A DNA stretch of 64,000 bases. Source: Polydactylus sextarius (lineage: Eukaryota; Chordata; Actinopteri; Polynemidae). A program made the translations under genes and the position numbers. Numbering within the stretch: the stretch's first letter is position 1; each line of letters opens with the position of its first letter. Below are positions 25,601-38,430 of this stretch, piece by piece. The notes under the pieces were generated by a model, which was given only the letters and a program-made list of their open reading frames with translations, did not search any database and had not been told where the DNA came from. The stretch lies in contig CM028919.1 in the NCBI GenBank assembly GCA_016801845.1, positions 3,031,001 to 3,095,000 on the forward strand. The letters are read 5' to 3'.

Positions 25601-28450
25601 CACACCTGCCACAAACACACTCTCTCTCACACACACAAGTATAAAAAAAACAGCAACAACAGGGTGAAAAACAAGTTTATGACAACATTTTGCCATCCAC
25701 AAAACCTTTGGCATCGGCCATTGCTGGTCTGTGGCCAAGCCACAGCATCCTGACGTATATCATGAAGCCGTCTGTAGTCTCTCCCCCATGTTACTCACCA
25801 AATAACCATGACTCAGTGATTGGAGAAACAAGGGAACAGACAGCTTCTCCTGAGGGCACCCACCTGTGGCATATCAGCCTTGAGGGGAGGGCTAGGACTT
25901 CACCCTGATGAGTCAGGCATTACTGGTGTGACTGGTGTCAAGTTGAGACATCTGTTGGTTTTGCTGGTTGCATCATTCTAAAATTTGGAGATGCTTGTAT
26001 GGGTACATCTGACTGGCTGTCTTGGTAAAATACATTTTAGAGCCATTAAGCAGTTGATCATTTCCTAGCTGTGTTTTTAATATTGTAGTTGTGTTCAAGT
26101 GTGGAACATAGAACGGGGGTAAAAAAGGAAAAGTTCTCTTTGCCTAATGTGGGAAGGTTTGCTTTTTGTTTCCTTGTCTTGTGAAATAGCCTCTCACGTC
26201 CAAGAGATATAGCTGCTGATTCCACAGAAACCTCCTGTGTGTTCTTGCACATTAAACAGTAACAATAAATAAGGGAACAAGTTGGCCTTGAAGACTTATC
26301 TTCACATTTTGACATTAAATGTAGAAAACCCATAATGCCAAAAAACCTTTTTCAAAGTTTTTATTGGAAATTTTTCAAGCTTATCTACAGTTTGAAGAGA
26401 CTTTTTGAGATGAAACTAAACTTCCAAATCTCATGAGGTTGTTTATGTGAACATGTATTGCATGAAATTGTGCTCACTGTGTTGTTTTTTTTCCCCTTCA
26501 GCCAGGCACCAAGGTTACCCAAAGCAGGGGAAACCATTCATGGTCACAAGTTCTTCATCGGCTTTGGAGGAAAAGGGGCGAACCAGTGCATACAGGCTGC
26601 CAGACTGGGGGCTAAAACCGCTATGGTCTGCAAGGTTCGACAAGTTTGTACCCACACACTGCCGTCCTTCTGTTGAGTTTTTTATTAATTTGGATGCAAG
26701 TGTGAATATTTTTGTGTGTTGGTGGGAAAAAAGAAACTTTAGCGTAGCCAACCTTTGGCTTATCCTCGTCTCACTCAGTAGAAGCAATCAGCCATCAGCT
26801 ACCATGCTCCACCAACTAGTTAACGACTCCAAAAAAACTGTGTAGCTTCATTCACACTTAAGTCATTTCACCGCATCAACTCTCCATGCCTCATTTTCTC
26901 TTGATCAATACCATACCGCATGCATACGCCCACCCACGCTTGCGCGCCTTCAAACAAACGTATTCCCATACCATACAACCCCGAGTCTCCAATCAGTAAG
27001 CTTAGCGTTGCCTTTCAACCTGAGCTCTAAAGCACGGAAGCCCCACCTCTGTCAGAACAAAGAGGCCCGATCGATAGCAACCCAGTGCGGGAGGAGCTCT
27101 GCGGGCATGGGGAGAACCCAAAAATAGACAACCCGGGCTTGTCAGAAACATCGAAGACAGAAGGCCGTTCTTCAAAGAGAATGGGGCCAAGCAGCCAATA
27201 CTAGCCCAACCCACAATCACAGGCAGCTAGAAGTGCCCAAGTTTTGGCACGTTTTTTGGAAAGCGTGGGTTCGAAGTAGGCGCCTCGGGGCAAGGTGGGG
27301 ACCCCTTCCGCAACCCAAAGTAGCTACAGATGTGGACATCCCAGTGCGGATCAGGGAAAGAGTGGAGGGAGGGGAAGAAAACGAAAGCGCGGTGGGCATG
27401 AAGAGGCGTGAAGGCGGGGTTATCTTGTCTTCAAGGCTTGGCGCAGCTGGTCGTGTGTTTGCGCGTGTGTGCGTTTGTCCACTTTGTGTGTTCGTCTTTG
27501 CACATTTTCGGCGGCGGCACCATGCCAGTATGCTGGCAGGGCACAGGAAAATCCAACCCAACTGAGATTTGAGTATACCACTTTTCAAAAGTTGCCGCTA
27601 ACCAAGTCTGACCCCGCTTGACACTCTCTTTGTTGTTATCGTTTTGCCTTCAATCTTTTCTAGGTTGGTAAAGACTTCTTTGGAGACAGTTACATACAGA
27701 ATTTCAAGGACAATGGCGTACACACAGGTAAGATGTAGGGAGTTTTGCTACACATGCCAAATTGGTTTCCATTTCCTTGGTGCAAGGCAGAAAACTCACT
27801 TTCAGAACAAGTTTTTTTTGTTGATTCTTTTTATTTACTCAAGGCTTTTGGAAAGAAAGACTAAAGTAGAAAGTCTTTCTATTGTTGTGGCCAATCATTG
27901 AAGCTGCTTTTCGAAACTTGTGCTCAGCGCACATATCACAGTCCAGATCTTTGTTACCTGCCTCATCGTAGTCTAAAAACGTTGACCGGGGCCAGATGCA
28001 CTCAGAGGAATAAATAGTGGTTACTCCTCTGATATTTAGTTTTTCATGTGAGTATTTGATGAAAGTTGGTCTTGGATTTTTTGGCTACGCTATCAAGAGA
28101 GAAAAGCAACAGATTTCTTTTTTGCGGGGAAGACAAACAACAGATTCTTTATGCACCGTTCATCTTTACTTTCTCTTTCAGACTTTGTTGTACAGACCTC
28201 TGACGCAGCCACAGGAGCTGCCTCCATCATCGTCAATAATGCAGGTAAATGCTTTCGCTGATAGCCTATACCATACGCTTTGAGTTGTAGAGACTGTCTG
28301 ATGCACTCACAACCAAGAGCATGTGCTAAGATCACACTCTGTGGTTACTACACACACACACACAAACACACACAGACTTACACTCCGTAGACCCATGAAA
28401 TTGGTGACGCCATTGACTAACCACTGCTCAAGAGACTGTAATCAACAGAT

Positions 28451-28494
<44 letters not shown>

Positions 28495-31400
28495 ACAACC
28501 ATGCAGAGTATCCAGGTTCCAATCCAAGCACATACAGTCAGATGATTTTGTTTTGCATCACTTTTCTCCCATTTCTCTACGTACGTTCTCATGTCATTAT
28601 GCTGTTCAGTCAACTCATGTGTTTTGCAGCTTCTCATTCGAGCTCATTCGAGTCAAGTGTTTTTTAGCTGTTGCTTTAATTTATGAAAGACAAAATTCAA
28701 GAAAAAGAAAAACAAAACAATAAGTGAGGTAAAGGTGAAAGCAGTAGGGTTCAGAGAGATTATTTGATTAATTCAGTGTGTGTTCAAAGATAAAAGCATT
28801 TCAACAAGCTGCTGAATGTCAGAGTTAATTTGCAGCCCCTTTGAAATGATTTTTAATTGATATATTTTTATATAAATGTCTTAAAGGTTACAGAGAAGTC
28901 TTGTTCACGCTGTATAAAAATCCAGTAATTTAACATAGTTTCTTACATTACAAAGGTCCAATTTAATCCTTATTATGGATTTAAGAGTTCTGACAGTGAT
29001 CACATCATCTATTGATGTCCGACTACAGGTGAAAATGCCATTGTGATCGTGGCAGGTGCCAACATGCTGCTGGGAAGCGAAGAGCTGCAGAAAGCTCTTC
29101 CAGACATCAGTCACACAAAAGTGTTGATGTGCCAGCTGGAGATCAATCCACAGACGTCCTTACAGGCACTGCACATGGCAAAGGAGAAGAAAGGTCAGTG
29201 AGCATGTCTGTTCTGTATCTTCACATCCCTCTCAATTGATTGTTTTGCTCTTAAAGAGTAAGATTATTTTTTTTTCTTTTTATTTAATCAAAAAGAAGTT
29301 TAACCAGACTCCACTCTCAGTGTTGGAAGAAGTACAGAGATTAGCGCCGCACAATAACACACACAAAACCAGATGATCAGCAGCTCCCACGTTCTGAGGT
29401 GAAATTGCCGTCTCATAACAGATATAGCGACTCTTTCTGATGAAACAGAAAGGATCTCACTCTTCCATGTAAAGGTTTGTTCGAGCTTGTGTCCAAAAAA
29501 GTATCAGAATATCCACAGAAACTTATCAAACCACTTCTGCAGTACAATCCACTGGCCATCTGTGTCCTCAGTAGGTTCCAAACCCTCATAATTTTGCCAA
29601 AATTTGGCGATATACACAGCACAGACATGTTCAGCCCATGGTCCAGGCTCAATCATTGGCTTTGATTTGAGTTTATTGTTACACATTTAGTAATGTGGAA
29701 GAAAACCTGATCAGTTAGTAACTAATTGACCTTACTGGTGGTTCAATCAATGAACTACTGAACTACTAATGGCACAGACAGATGTTACAACTGTTCTGAG
29801 CAAAGATAACTCCAGATAGAAACAATTTACTTAGCTATTTTGTTGGGGGAAATTGAAATAAATTTAGGATTTTGGAAAGCTACTGGAATCCATTTCATGC
29901 GGTGTGAAATCAAGCTGACAGCTGGCACTGTAACAGCCACATTTCAAGCCTACAGCAGCAATTTTATAGTGTTTGAGTGCTTTAGAGTTAAAATACATTT
30001 TAGTGGCCCACTTTGAATGCCATGCCATATTACAGATTAAAAAAAAAAACAAAACAAAACAAAAAAAACATTCTTGCTCAATTCAGTGAACTCAGGGGTT
30101 TTACTGTTACTGCCTCACTTGGAGTTGGGAAACACTGGTATGTATGATGCTGTGTAACTAAGTTTACTGAACAAGTCACCGGACTTTGCAACTCTCCTTG
30201 TTTAGCAATTAATGTTGATTTTTTAAGAGAATCCAATAATCGCTGCCTGTGGGCACAGATCCCTCAGCTTCCTTGTTTGTTTGTTTGTTTGTTTTTTGTT
30301 TTTTTTATTATTAATCGACTGATTATCAGTCTGTCTTTTTAAAGAAAAACCGTGCCGTATTCTAGGATAGAAAAATACATCAGGGGATTCTACTTTCTTT
30401 CGAAAGTAGCTGCTCACTGACTCACTTCCATTTATAAAGTTAAGTGTGAGAAGTGGACAACTGTTATATTTTCGTGTGTATTTGCGATGTCCCTACTGCT
30501 CGTGTTCTACATCAAGCATCCCGTCAGTGCTCGTTTCTTAAACCCGACAAGGTCTTTATAATCCTGCATAAACAAAGTCCTATTTTAGATCACCACCCTC
30601 CCTCTGTCCTTTCCCTCCCTCCTGTTTTTTTTTTTTTTTTTTTTTTGATAACCAGGTTACTGAGCCAATCATCATCGTTAACAGCGTCCTATTATTAGAC
30701 GCCCTCCACGTCATTGGAGACGTCTGGGGAGCCTCTCGCCCCTGTCATCAGGGCCTGTCGCTGGTAAACGCTCGCTGCACGCCGCCAGAACGAAAGAGTC
30801 GCAGCCATAACCATGTTGCAGATGGGATACCCAGATGGCCTCGCCGAGCGCCACCCTCGTTCCCCGAGCCCCTCTCCTCCTCCCCCTCCCTCTCCTTCCT
30901 TACCGCACGGATCGTACGACAGGATCAGGCTTGGCATGTAGCGGAGAAAGGCAAGGCGGGCGAAGACACTTGGCAAGGATGCCACCTCAACATTGCTGCA
31001 CCAGAGAATTGCGTAAATGGAGTTCTCTGGAGAGAATGGGTGTTAATGGGCTTGGCGGCAAGGATTTCATGACGCGGGGGTGAAGCGTCGCTCAAATTAC
31101 GCAAATGTCACCATCGAGCCACACGTACTGCGGATGCCAGCTCTCGCAAAACACTTGTCAAGATAACCAGATATCCAAAAGACTTTATTTTTCTTGCGTG
31201 TAATTATTTGAGATCAAAACATACACTACCAGCACAAATGCTTCAGAGCCCTCTTTAATTTTAAACGTACACAATTCAGTCAGTAAAGTCTGAAATTGCA
31301 CTGAACACACAAGGAATCATTTGCAGGTTGCTTTGCTTTCCCCTTCTCCAACTTCTCCAAACAAGCTTTAAATAGACTGTAATGGCCTTTCATCATGGGA

Positions 31401-34400
31401 GGCCTCCATCTTTAGTTCTTTTCTTTTCCCACTATTCACATACTAACATACAATACTGTTTCCTCCACTGCCTTTAAAAGCAGGAGGGTTTATTGGCTTC
31501 ACTGGGGCACCTGTAGGAAGTGTTTTCATTAAATCACAATGTTTCATTTACTTCCACTGCTGCAGGAAGCTTTACATTCACTAATGATTTTTTCCTTTTT
31601 TTTAGTCATTATTTTGTTACCATTTATCCTTGTACCATTTAAGGTATTCACTGGATTGAACTGTTTAAATGCTAATGAAAAACTATGGTATTCTAAAACT
31701 TTTGACTGGTAGTGTAATTATATACATAATTTATTGCCATCGACCATTTAATATAGAAAAGTTAATGGAATTAAATTATAGTAATTCTAAGGAAATGGTG
31801 GGAGTTGTGTAGTTTTACTCTTTTTTTCTTCTTCCGTCTTTACCCTGTCTTCCCCCCACTTCCTTATCTGAGCAAGAAGCTGCTTTTATATTTCTCACCA
31901 GATGCAATTAGAGCCTCTTAAAGCCCTTTCACATACTCACTGATGACTCATTTCTCTTGTGTGTGTGTCTGTGTGTATGTGTGTGCGTGCGTGCAATCTC
32001 CGTCCCACTCCATTTTCCCTCTATCATTGTTTTCCGTCCATCTTTTCCTCCTAAATAAGCCCCGGCAGTAGTCTTCTGTATTTTTTTTCATTTAGACCTT
32101 TTGGCTGCAAAATCGCGACCAGACTTTGAACCCCCGAGTAAAAAAGCCCAGAGTCATGACACATGCACGCACACGCACTCAACCAGACGTGACTCAGTGT
32201 GCACACATCCCAGTATTACCACATCTGTCCCAGCAGCTGTGAGTGTGTATTTGTGTGGTTTCAGCCAACACCTGGAGAGCAAAACAAAGTAACCTGACAC
32301 CAACACGCCCCTCAGTGTGACGTTTACAGAGGCAGCTCCTTGCATCAGAGGGGCATATTTCTTCATGCATCAGTGTATTAGGGATTTGTGACAAGCTGCT
32401 CTTATGTTGTATATTGATAAGCTTCCGTCACATCAACAGTCTTATTGCATGTATACTTCATGAGTCTATCCTGTTAACATCAGCGCTGAAGTTACACGCT
32501 TGACGCAAACACTGAGGTCACAGACGACAGCGAAGGGATCAGGTAGTGAAAGTCAACATCTTGATGCACGATGTCACCGACGGCTGTCTGTTAATGTCAG
32601 TGACTAAACATTTATCACGACAAATACTACTATTAATACTATAACCAATCTCACATAACAATTACAAGGTTTACATTTGTCCATTTGTCCTTATTATCAC
32701 GTTTTATATGCATGTGCACCTTTGAAGGACATGTGAAGAGAGAAAGGTGGAAAGAGCTGAGAGTTGGAAAACTGAGTGGCAGCATTATGCATTAACTCTG
32801 ATCTGAAGAAGATGCTGTTTTTATAATAAAATGATACCTGTGAGTCTACGTTAAAGCAAGACAGAACAATGCTTAATTGTTTAACACCATTTCATTAGGA
32901 CAGAGATAATAAAAGCGCAATGATTTCACTTGTACACTGGGAGTTACTTCAAAAAATACACACACACACACACACACAAAGTGCTTTTAATGAACCTTTT
33001 ATCCGTGGTCTCAGAGAGTTTCCTTTTCAGTGACTGCTGTATGAGGCTGTCATTATTCAGGATTTCTCTTACTGCCAATAAATCCCATAAAAAGACCAAA
33101 ATCAACAGAGTATTGATCTAACTCACAAGTGCCACAGAGCTCAGTTAGTTACATGCACACACTCACAGTAGTTTATTTTTATTCAGTCCTCCATACACTC
33201 TCCTGCACCGTAATGTGTATTAATGTGTCCCTGAAAATAGTCCTCAATAACCAACAACAACAAAACAGCTGTTCTTCTAATGTCTGCGAAACCTTCAGCC
33301 TCAAGTGACAGCCTTGGTGTCCATGGCAACCATATGTACAGCTAATCATGTGATCAGTCGTCAGTCGTAAGCTCAGTTACACCTTGTGATTCTACCTAAA
33401 AAGATTACATCTTCATGTGATACTATCTTTTGGCCAAATATCTTTGCTGCTAGAAAGTCCCACATGTAAAAAGCACAGAACATAACAGCGATAGCAGTCA
33501 CATCATTAATCATGTAATAAAATGTTTTTTTTTTTAAATAAACGCTATCAGATTTGTAAAAGTACGAGCATGGGCATCAGTAACAGGAAGGAAAAAAAAC
33601 AGTGTCTGAACATTTTTTTTGTATTTTGTATTTGTGACTCATTTTTTAAAAAAAAACTACCTCCAACAACACGATTTGATTTGGTCTCTTTGTGTTTTTT
33701 GTTGAGAGTGACATCAAACTGAAATAATTCCTTATTCTTTAATACCTTACAAACTGAATGAGAACTGCTTGACCTCTGCACTCTTTTTGTGTTTTGGAGA
33801 ACAAAATAGCAAGTCCGGGTTGGTAGTTATGCTACTGAATGGAACGTGTGATATTAATGTCCTGATCTCTACTGTTGTCCCGAGACACTTCAGATGCGAG
33901 TGTTGGTAGTCTTAATGGTAGTGAAACCTTTGTGCTCATATAAAAAGTACCGTACTAGTTGGTGAGCAATACAGGGACAGTGTGTCAGTCCATGATAAAG
34001 TTTCATCATCTTTTAAGTGTCCAATAAAGAAGGCAAGAAATAAGAAGCTGGTAAAGCAGCGTTTCTATTGGGGGGTGAGATGTTGAGCAGGTAAAAAATT
34101 CTAGGGGGAAGACTGAGACACTTCCTGTCACGTAAAAAAACGGGGCTTTGGGTTTCAGAGATGTGACACTCATCTTGAAAATGAAAATTACACTGAGGAT
34201 GAGTTCAGTAAACAAAGAGAGAGAGCCCAGTGTCACTTTTTTTGTGACGCATGACCTTGGCTCATGTGGTTATACATATAGCACAGCATGAGTGTGTGTG
34301 TGTTTGTGTATTAAAAAGAGAGAGACAGACATTATTTCCACTTTTACTCGCGAGCAACCCAGTATCCACCTCAAAGCGCCAGGTGGCCAAAGCCCTGCAC

Positions 34401-35398
34401 AAACCCACGCAGCTGCTCTCTTATGTGCCCACGCAAACACACACACACACACACACACCAGCTAGGAACACACTTTTTGCACAACAGACTTTGATGTCAC
34501 CAATGCAGAACATATATTTCAGACACACACATGCACACACACTTCTGCGAGGCTTTATTTTGTACACAGAGATATCAGAATTAATCGCTTCGTCAAGCTG
34601 GGCTTATCCTCACACATACACAGAAATCATGGTATTAGATGCATTAATGCTCTGTGCTCATGAATATGCATAAGACATGTGATGTGCAACACGTACAGAG
34701 GATTACTTCTGACAAACACTCCTGCTCTCGCTCACTCTCACTCCTTAACACACACACACACGCCGAGAGAAAGGGTCACACCTCATCTCACCCACACACT
34801 GACACACTTACAGTCCTGGAACTGCAGGGTGCTGTAGCGTACTACATAAAGCAACAGGATGTGAGGCCATTTTCCACCAGCCCATTTTCTTTTTTGTTCT
34901 ATAGCGTTCTTTTCCACGGAGTGCTAATTTAATTGTTTAAAAGGTCTTTTTATAGAAGCTTATCCACTTGAGCTTTGCCTGCGAGACCAATCCCCTAGCG
35001 GTAGCCCACTATCCCGCGTTCCCATTGCAAGTTTAATTAAGGTAATGCCAGAGCTCCACGGCGAAGCTTAACAAATGGAAAAAGAAACATCACGCCACTA
35101 TAAAATGTGTCACTGAGGGACATTGTCAAAACCGTATCATTTTGAAAGCAAGCCGACAACTATAACCAGGTTTATTCTGGACCCTTGTTAATGACCGCGT
35201 GTTATGTTGAGTGCTCTGTAGATGATGGTGATGATGATAATGACATGATGAAAAACTGTGGCCAATAAAACGGATTACAACCTGGTTTCTCGTTACAGTA
35301 AAGACAATATTCAACCCAGCGCCGGCCATTCCTGACTTGGATCCAGATTTCTACAAAGTCTCTGATGTGTTTTGCTGTAATGAGTCTGAGGTGATGAA

Positions 35399-35443
<45 letters not shown>

Positions 35444-37731
35444 CGCATGCACGCACATCTCACAGTGTTTATCACAGCAGCCTTTATGCATCCTCACACA
35501 ATACCACTGCCTTTCTCACACATGCACACACTCATGTTTACAAGGAAGCAGAGAGGAAGCTGAATCCGTTCCAACACAGCAGAACTGTGGTTATTGAATT
35601 GACCCACATCATTATTTCAGCTGTAGCTAACAAGTTAATTAATCTTAAATCGGTGCCATGAGGTGCTCGGAAATGAAAACTCTGACTTTTTGATGTGTCC
35701 AACTTTGTCAAAGGATATTAAACATACTGAGGCTAAAGCTGCAAAAGAATCCTCACTAGTTAAACCATGAAGGTCTTTACTTCTGTTATTATGATGAATG
35801 AAAAATATAAAGTTGGACTAAATAATTTTGGCAAAGAAGTAGCAGTCTGAGGTTTGTGAACTTTTCCAAATCCAATAAAGAGCCAGACAGAAGTAAGTTT
35901 AATTAACTTCTTAAACTCCACAGATGCTGCGGTTAAATTGCGCTGCTACTTAGTAGTCCTGAAGTTAGATAATAATAATAATTGTCACTATCCTTATTTT
36001 TCAGACCAGTTGAAAGTCAAATATAACAGTGCAATTTACACTAATGGTTGAAATGGAGAATAAAAGTACCAAAAGGTAGCACACAAAGAATCATTAAAGA
36101 GGAGTCATCATAACAGCTAGCAGAGTGTGAAGGGTCTAAAGAGTTCAAGCTTCAGGCTGATGAGTACTGAACGGCCTTAAAAGTCAAGAGTAAACTTTTA
36201 AAATCTACTTTAAAAAGGCAGCAAGTGAAGAGATGATACAATAGGGGAAATATGGTCATGATATGGTCATGTCTTAGTGATCTGGTTCAAATTCTGGCAG
36301 CTGCATTTTGAAAACCCTGAAGACGTCTGAGACACATAAACACTGAATCACAACAATGGAGAAGTTATAAAAGCATGAGTCAGTCTGTAAAGATCATTAA
36401 AGGAAAAAGACAATCTAAGTGTAGATACGGCTCGTTAGACTGTGAAGTCCTGGTCCAGAGTAACAGCGTGTCACATGTTGAGCAGGACTGGGCCACGACG
36501 AGGCTCAGGTTCAGGTAGAAATATTTCTTCTATTCTTTCCTGTGAAACGGAAAAGATCAGAGGTTTGAGATGTGCCGAGCGCCCACACACGCACCTTTTC
36601 ACAGTGATTCAACTCTACCCCCTGGGTCATGACCCCCACCAGCACGTCAATATTTCCCCTGTAGCCTTTAGCCATGCATGTAAACTCTCTGGTATGAGGA
36701 CAGGAGTAAGCATTTCTCCACCCTTTTACGGTAATAACTGGTGTCATGGCAGCTCCCATCTTGACTGTCAGGTGATGAGAGATGCGCGATGGGGCAGGGA
36801 TAGCTGGGAATCGTAGTAAAAACAACAGGGCAGATGTGCTCTTTTGTTGAGTCAGCCACCTCCTCGGGGATAAAGTAGATGTGAGTTTACCCGGGAGCCT
36901 TTATTTGATGTGGTGATGCGGGGCGGAGGGACGCTGCAGCCAGGTGTGGAGACATGAAAGGGAGAGTTACACATCTTCACTCTGTGTTTTTAACAGTGTC
37001 ACGCTGTAGATATACAGTCATGTCAGGAGAGTGGAAAGAGATCTAAAAGATCCCACACAGGGACAGGCAGTGACATGCTGATTGAAATTTGATGCATGAT
37101 AATGATGATGATAATAATAATAATAATAATAATAACTGAGACAACAGGCTTTTTAAGATTTAATGCAGTTGAAATAAAATGGACCCAACTTAGATGATTT
37201 ATTATTATATCTTATCTTTTATTATTTTATTATTAATTATTGTTAAATACTTAGTTTGTTTAAATTTCGTTCCCATAAGATATTTTATATAATTACTGCA
37301 CACAGTTATATTTTTTAATCTAACTTTGTTGCCTTTGTTTCTGCAGTGTTGCAGTTCTCCATTGAACTTTAACATTAGTTTCCTTTTATTTAGGCTCTTC
37401 GTGTACCTTTAAAAGTATTAATTTGTTTCATAATAGAGATTTATAGAAGTTTACATCATTATATATATATATATATACACACACACACATAAAATAAAGT
37501 AACTAAAGTAACACATAAAACTAAGTACTAGACCAAGAGTCAGATGGGGTTTTGGGGGCTGATGCAGATGTTGATATTTTTTCAAATCTCATTAATTGAT
37601 TTTTCTTTTGTTTTGACATTTTTTTTTTATTATTATTATTTTCTTTTTTATTTAGACAATTGTTGTGCAATGATAATAAGTTAAGTAAATTTTAGTTTAA
37701 CAATTCAATAAATTTCATTGTCTTAAATGAC

Positions 37732-37766
<35 letters not shown>

Positions 37767-38390
37767 TCTACAGTCTGTGTAAATGAAACGAGCAACTAAA
37801 TAAATATAACAGTAACAATCTGTCAACCTATACACTGATATCAATATGTCTACTATCAGCTGATTAATCTTTCAGGTCCTAAAACTTTATGCAATCAAGC
37901 CAAAATATATTGAAATCCAGATGGAAACACTGTGTGAATGTGTTTATGGAAAAACTCTGTGAGAAATAAAAGTAACAGTTCATCTCCAGGCTTTATCCAC
38001 ATGCCTGAGAATATACAATAGTCTCACTAATACAATCACCGTGCCAACAGCTTTATGCCGCATATGCTTTAAAAAAATGTGTGCTCTCTTGTGTTAGTGA
38101 GTGTGTGTGTGTGTGTGTGACAAGAACACACACACACACACAGAAACAACAAGAGAGACATAATTCAACTTTCTCATATTCTTGTACACAGAGGGAGGTA
38201 GATTGATTCCCTGCCCTGGTGTGAAGATGATGACTAACAAAACGCTGTTTTTTTTTTTTTTTTTTTTTTTTCTTTTGGCACCCGACAGCTCTGGTGTGGC
38301 TGCGGGCTCAGAAGGCACACACTCTGCGCTTTTATTTTTCAACTGTCCAAGGTCATTGTTCACTTTGACAGATCACCAAAGCAGAAGCTT

Positions 38391-38430
<40 letters not shown>

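Larger units (their letters stand above)
19661..26501 (+). other. RBKS intron 1
   Basis: A 6.8-kb intron. It holds a (TA)9-type tract (21669-21686), four long poly(T)/poly(A) runs between 21880 and 22780, a CTCF-like motif (22506-22520), a perfect hairpin (23110-23144), a (TG)10 tract (about 25360-25380), and a pair of AP-1 sites at 25809 and 25909. No coding exon was recognised. Confidence 0.9.
29194..35298 (+). other. RBKS intron 5
   Basis: A 6.1-kb intron. It holds a T22 run (30625-30646), a GC-rich block (30690-31090), a Tc1-like inverted-end element (31222-31716), several CA tracts around 32957 and 34437, and a complex segment near 34960-35100. No coding exon was recognised. Confidence 0.9.

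Noticed and set aside
26447..26845. 132-codon frame overlapping RBKS exon 2
   Set aside because: It is in a different frame from the ribokinase protein and crosses both splice sites; a shadow of the real exon.
27233..27565. 110-codon frame in RBKS intron 2
   Set aside because: No recognisable domain, reads through GC-rich sequence and low-complexity GTGTGCG runs; more simply explained by few stops in G+C-rich DNA.
30695..30985. 96-codon minus-strand frame in RBKS intron 5
   Set aside because: Contains a Gly/Glu run from a C/T-rich repeat and no family resemblance; kept only as part of the GC-rich block finding.
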